NCBI GenBank assembly: GCA_015143735.1
Contig: VKHC01000699.1
Span: 1 to 10,082 of the forward strand
Origin: Synura sp. LO234KE
Lineage: Eukaryota; Sar; Synurophyceae; Synurales; Mallomonadaceae
Direction of reading: 5' to 3'
Length of the DNA: 10,082 nt
The translations under genes were made by a program, and so were the position numbers. Within the stretch, counting starts at the first letter, position 1. Each line of letters starts with the position of its first letter. The notes under the pieces are model-generated. The model worked only from the letters and a program-made list of their open reading frames with translations. It made no database searches and was not told the DNA's origin. Below, one piece after another: positions 7,776 through 10,082 of this stretch.

Positions 7776-9136
7776 CTCATCGGGGAGGGGGAGAACAACA
7801 CGAGGATGAACAGGAAAGGAGTCAGGGACCATTTGTAGAAACCGAGTGAGGGCATCAGAACCAAAAGCCGCACGATCTACTGGGGGGGTGGACGCGTCTG
7901 GGACTAGTGGAGGATAATAAGGGACTAGCGAGGGCCGCGGCGGATCTGCATCCGCAAGTGGGCCTTGAAGGGGGGAAATAGTGCCATGTACTTGGAGGTG
8001 TGCATCCGTTAGGGTGAGGTAGGGGTTCCTCACCATGCGTTTGACGAGGGTACTGGGATTGGTCACCTGGTACCAGGTCTCAGAGTTGCTCGGAAGATCG
8101 ATCACTCGGAGGGGGCCAGAGTACTCGCCCGCCATGATATAATAGAGAACGGGCTGGAGTCGAGGGGTCGAGCAGCGCTGAAAGATCTCCAGGAGGGATG
8201 GGGTGTAAGGGTCGAGTACCAGAGATCAGAGACAGGGAGCGGGTGTCCCGATAGGCATCGAGATTTGTGTGAATGGTGTGGAGACTCATGCGATGAGCAG
8301 GGTAGCAGTCCTCCCAATTCCAGGCAAAGAGCAAATACGCTTCTGCCCGCTTCCAGAAAGTCAGAACCGTGTCCTGACCGGAATTGAGAGAGCCCAGAAT
8401 GGCGGAGATGACAGAGAAGAGCCCAGAGGTGCTTTGCAAAGGCTGAAGGCCATGGCGCAACGATCCGGGTACCCCAGGGAGGAGCTTGGTGTGCCATGCG
8501 GGGCTGGTCCACTGCCGCGCCGAGGCGGATGGCCAAATGCCGATCGGTGAACAGCGTGTTTCATCAGTGGGAAGAATCAGGGGCTAAGGGATAAATCGTC
8601 GCTGATACGGAGTTCCGGCCTCAGAAGTTGGAGAAGGTAGGTCCACATCGGGTGGGGTCTGAGAGGGGGGGGGGGGTATTTGCAAGCGTGAGAAGCCTTC
8701 CAGGAAGGTGAAGGAGGCTCGTAGGTGGGAAAACCTTTTCAGAGTCGAGAATGGCGTCACTGGGAAACGGGGAAGCATAGTCCAGGGAAACTCGTGTGTC
8801 CACAGGGGAAGGAGGCAAAGCCTGAAACGGCAACAGTGGTCGGTTCCTATGAAGAACAAGCACATCAGGGTGCGTGGACGAGCGCAATCGAGAGGTGATG
8901 CGAGTGAAGGGACCCTGTTCACCCTGCTCCGGAAGAGGTTGCGCCACAAGTTCCTCCTACAGTGCCTGAAGCGCCAATGGGAGAGAGGAGGTGATGACAT
9001 CAGGGCAGGACCAGGGGAAAAAGTGCGACCGTGATATGCCGCACTGTAATCGGTGGGGCTGCAGATACTGTTTGAGGTCAATTCAGGAAAGATGGTCATG
9101 TTGCCTGGTAGCCCGAGTGGTCCCCTCTATGATGGA
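7776..9136 (-). pseudogene. Unrecognised region upstream of the endonuclease (ORF2 N-terminus or ORF1/ORF2 junction)
   Basis: Coherent protein-like reading continues for about 450 codons before the endonuclease. From 9136 to about 8680 it is Pro/Ser-rich (for example FQALPPSPVDTRVSLDYASP). A shift falls at a 12-base G run. A second frame then runs to about 8215 with a helical, aromatic segment (FWKRAEAYLLFAWNWED), interrupted by TAG 8584-8586. A third frame leads into the endonuclease through SLVLDPYTPSLLEIFQR, LQPVLYYIMAGEYSG and a Pro-rich linker. Stops also occur at 9083-9085 and 8957-8959 in the first frame. No family is recognised. Where ORF1 ends and ORF2 begins cannot be fixed; the TGA at 9137-9139 is a candidate but may be a lesion. 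Confidence 0.55.
8665..8676. repeat. 12-base poly-G run at a frame change
   Basis: Twelve consecutive G on the plus strand (poly-C in the coding sense, encoding Pro). The coherent reading frame upstream and downstream differs by one, and the change falls at this run. Homopolymer slippage, in the genome or in sequencing, is the simplest cause. Confidence 0.8.
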
Positions 9137-10082
9137 TCAATCTTCAGGGTCAGGGGCCCTAAGTTGGGTCCACAGAGCCACATCCCAGTCCGCGTTGGTC
9201 ACATGTTGAATGTCCTGGTTGGTGAGCCAGTGTTCCGGAGGGAAGCCCGTGAGAGCCAGTGTCATACCATCGTATGGTGCCCTGGATCTTGGCCCGGGTG
9301 GTCGCCGGAAGGCCATCCGCGAGGAGCCAGTTGGTGAGGGATTGTCGAAACTAGAAGCGTCTATCCGGTTCCTTGAAGTACCATTGGTGTTGAGGGAATT
9401 GCGGGGTCGACTTGTCCAGTAAGGCAATGAGGCAGGCCATCTGAAGGCCACAGGAGCCGTTAGGTCGGCACGTGGCCGGATTAAGCAGCGGGCAGGCCCA
9501 GATTGAGCAACTGACGGGAATGTGTCCAGAGAGTACGTGAGCTGCCAGGCTGGTGACATCTCCAAGGGCGAAACGTTGAGAGCATTGTAGATTGGTTGGG
9601 GACAGCCATAGACGAAGGTCCCCCATTTGAATTACTAACGGAGCCCACAATTGGCAACATTCCTGTGGTGGGGTCAAAGTTAGATCCTCTTGGATTGGGG
9701 AATGCCGGGGGAGGCCTGGACTGGGGATCGCGGAGAGGGATCAGGAACTGACGAAAGGGGTTCTTGTGGTTGAGGAAAGAAACGTTCAACCAGTTCCTCA
9801 ATGGCCGACGTCGTCCATTCCAGGACGGGAGCGGTGGAGATGAGGAAAGAATAATGGTGAGAGTCCCCTAGCACCGACGCTCTAATGGGCCCGGCGAGGA
9901 GACTTTGTAGCTCCGAGCCCGAGAAAAAGGAGTTCCGAGCGGGGAACCTAGTATCCGATTGAAGAACGGACCAGACACGGTGATGGACGGTATCTAGGGG
10001 AGCATAAAGCGATGTCAATTCAGTTTTCCGGTAACGAGTTACAGGGTACTGGTTTTCCGGTTTCGTAGTATTACGCCTACAC
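9137..10082 (-). pseudogene. ORF1-like region of the LINE, partial at window edge
   Basis: An open frame enters from the right edge with no start in the window (KPENQYPVTRYRKTELTSL) and runs to about 9690. A neighbouring frame then gives a Cys- and Leu-rich segment (9677-9351), passes a TAG at 9351-9353 and continues with SLTNWLLADGLPATTRAKIQ. Near 9265 it shifts again and ends at TGA 9137-9139 after WDVALWTQLRAPDPED. Position suggests the ORF1 nucleic-acid-binding protein of a LINE. No esterase, RRM or CCHC knuckle is recognised. The spacing Cx4Cx7Cx5Cx5C (about 9509-9432) could bind zinc, which is speculative. It could also be the N-terminal part of a single fused ORF. Confidence 0.55.
10023..10061. 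repeat. 10-bp direct repeat pair near right edge
   Basis: GTTTTCCGGT occurs at 10023-10032 and again at 10052-10061, 29 bases apart. Both lie in the open frame that runs off the window. This may be chance or a remnant of a short tandem duplication. Confidence 0.3.

Larger units (their letters stand above)
1190..10082 (-). mobile_element. Large degenerate non-LTR retrotransposon (LINE), copy B
   Basis: The order is ORF1-like region, unknown segment, APE endonuclease, reverse transcriptase, zinc-knuckle-like motif, hybrid-binding domain, RNase H, tail, 3' UTR. All of it lies on the minus strand. No LTRs, integrase or protease are seen. The 3' end near 1190 is set by alignment with the truncated copy; the 5' end is beyond the window because an open frame runs to the edge, so at least 8.9 kb is present. 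APE endonuclease plus RNase H is found in groups such as Tad1, I and LOA, but I cannot assign a clade by eye. About a dozen frame changes and in-frame stops of all three kinds mark it as a relic, unless some indels are assembly errors. Confidence 0.93.

Noticed and set aside
1-10082. Bacterial retron, DGR or group II intron origin for the reverse transcriptase
   Set aside because: APE endonuclease, RNase H and LINE motif order fit a eukaryotic non-LTR element; no msr/msd, template repeat or intron domains are seen.

Overview
The window is eukaryotic repetitive DNA dominated by one large, decayed non-LTR (LINE-type) retrotransposon on the minus strand. The evidence is a recognisable APE-type endonuclease, a reverse transcriptase with a YADD box, a CxxC...HxxxxC knuckle and an RNase H. 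They lie in that order and are read from high to low coordinates. No bacterial operon, tRNA, rRNA or CRISPR features are seen. The host could be a fungus, an alga or another protist; the sequence does not decide this.

Layout in the element's own direction (right to left): 10082-9137 is an ORF1-like region that runs off the window edge. 9136-7776 is a proline-rich stretch plus an unrecognised globular-looking segment. 7775-6900 is the endonuclease. 6899-5971 is a linker. 5970-4936 holds the reverse transcriptase fingers and palm. 4935-3666 is a thumb-like and unknown region. 3665-2150 is a long uninterrupted frame carrying a zinc-knuckle-like motif and an RNase H1-type hybrid-binding domain. 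2149-1700 is the RNase H catalytic domain. 1699-1383 is a C-terminal tail. 1382-1190 is the 3' UTR. The reading frame changes about a dozen times and is cut by TAA, TAG and TGA codons, so this copy is dead as written.

Directly behind its 3' end, in the same orientation, lies a second and diverged 3' piece of the same family (about 1187-316). It is truncated within the RNase H domain and ends at the equivalent 3' position. The two are head-to-tail: the truncated 5' end of one abuts the 3' end of the other. Comparing them fixes the true stop codon, the C-terminal tail, the 3' terminus and two hairpins shared by the 3' UTRs.

Positions 1-315 are AT-rich, non-coding flank containing three 43-bp tandem repeats. 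The most notable point is the fusion of an RNase H1 hybrid-binding domain to the LINE's own RNase H, giving the element a complete RNase H1-like architecture. The head-to-tail tandem of 3' ends is the second.
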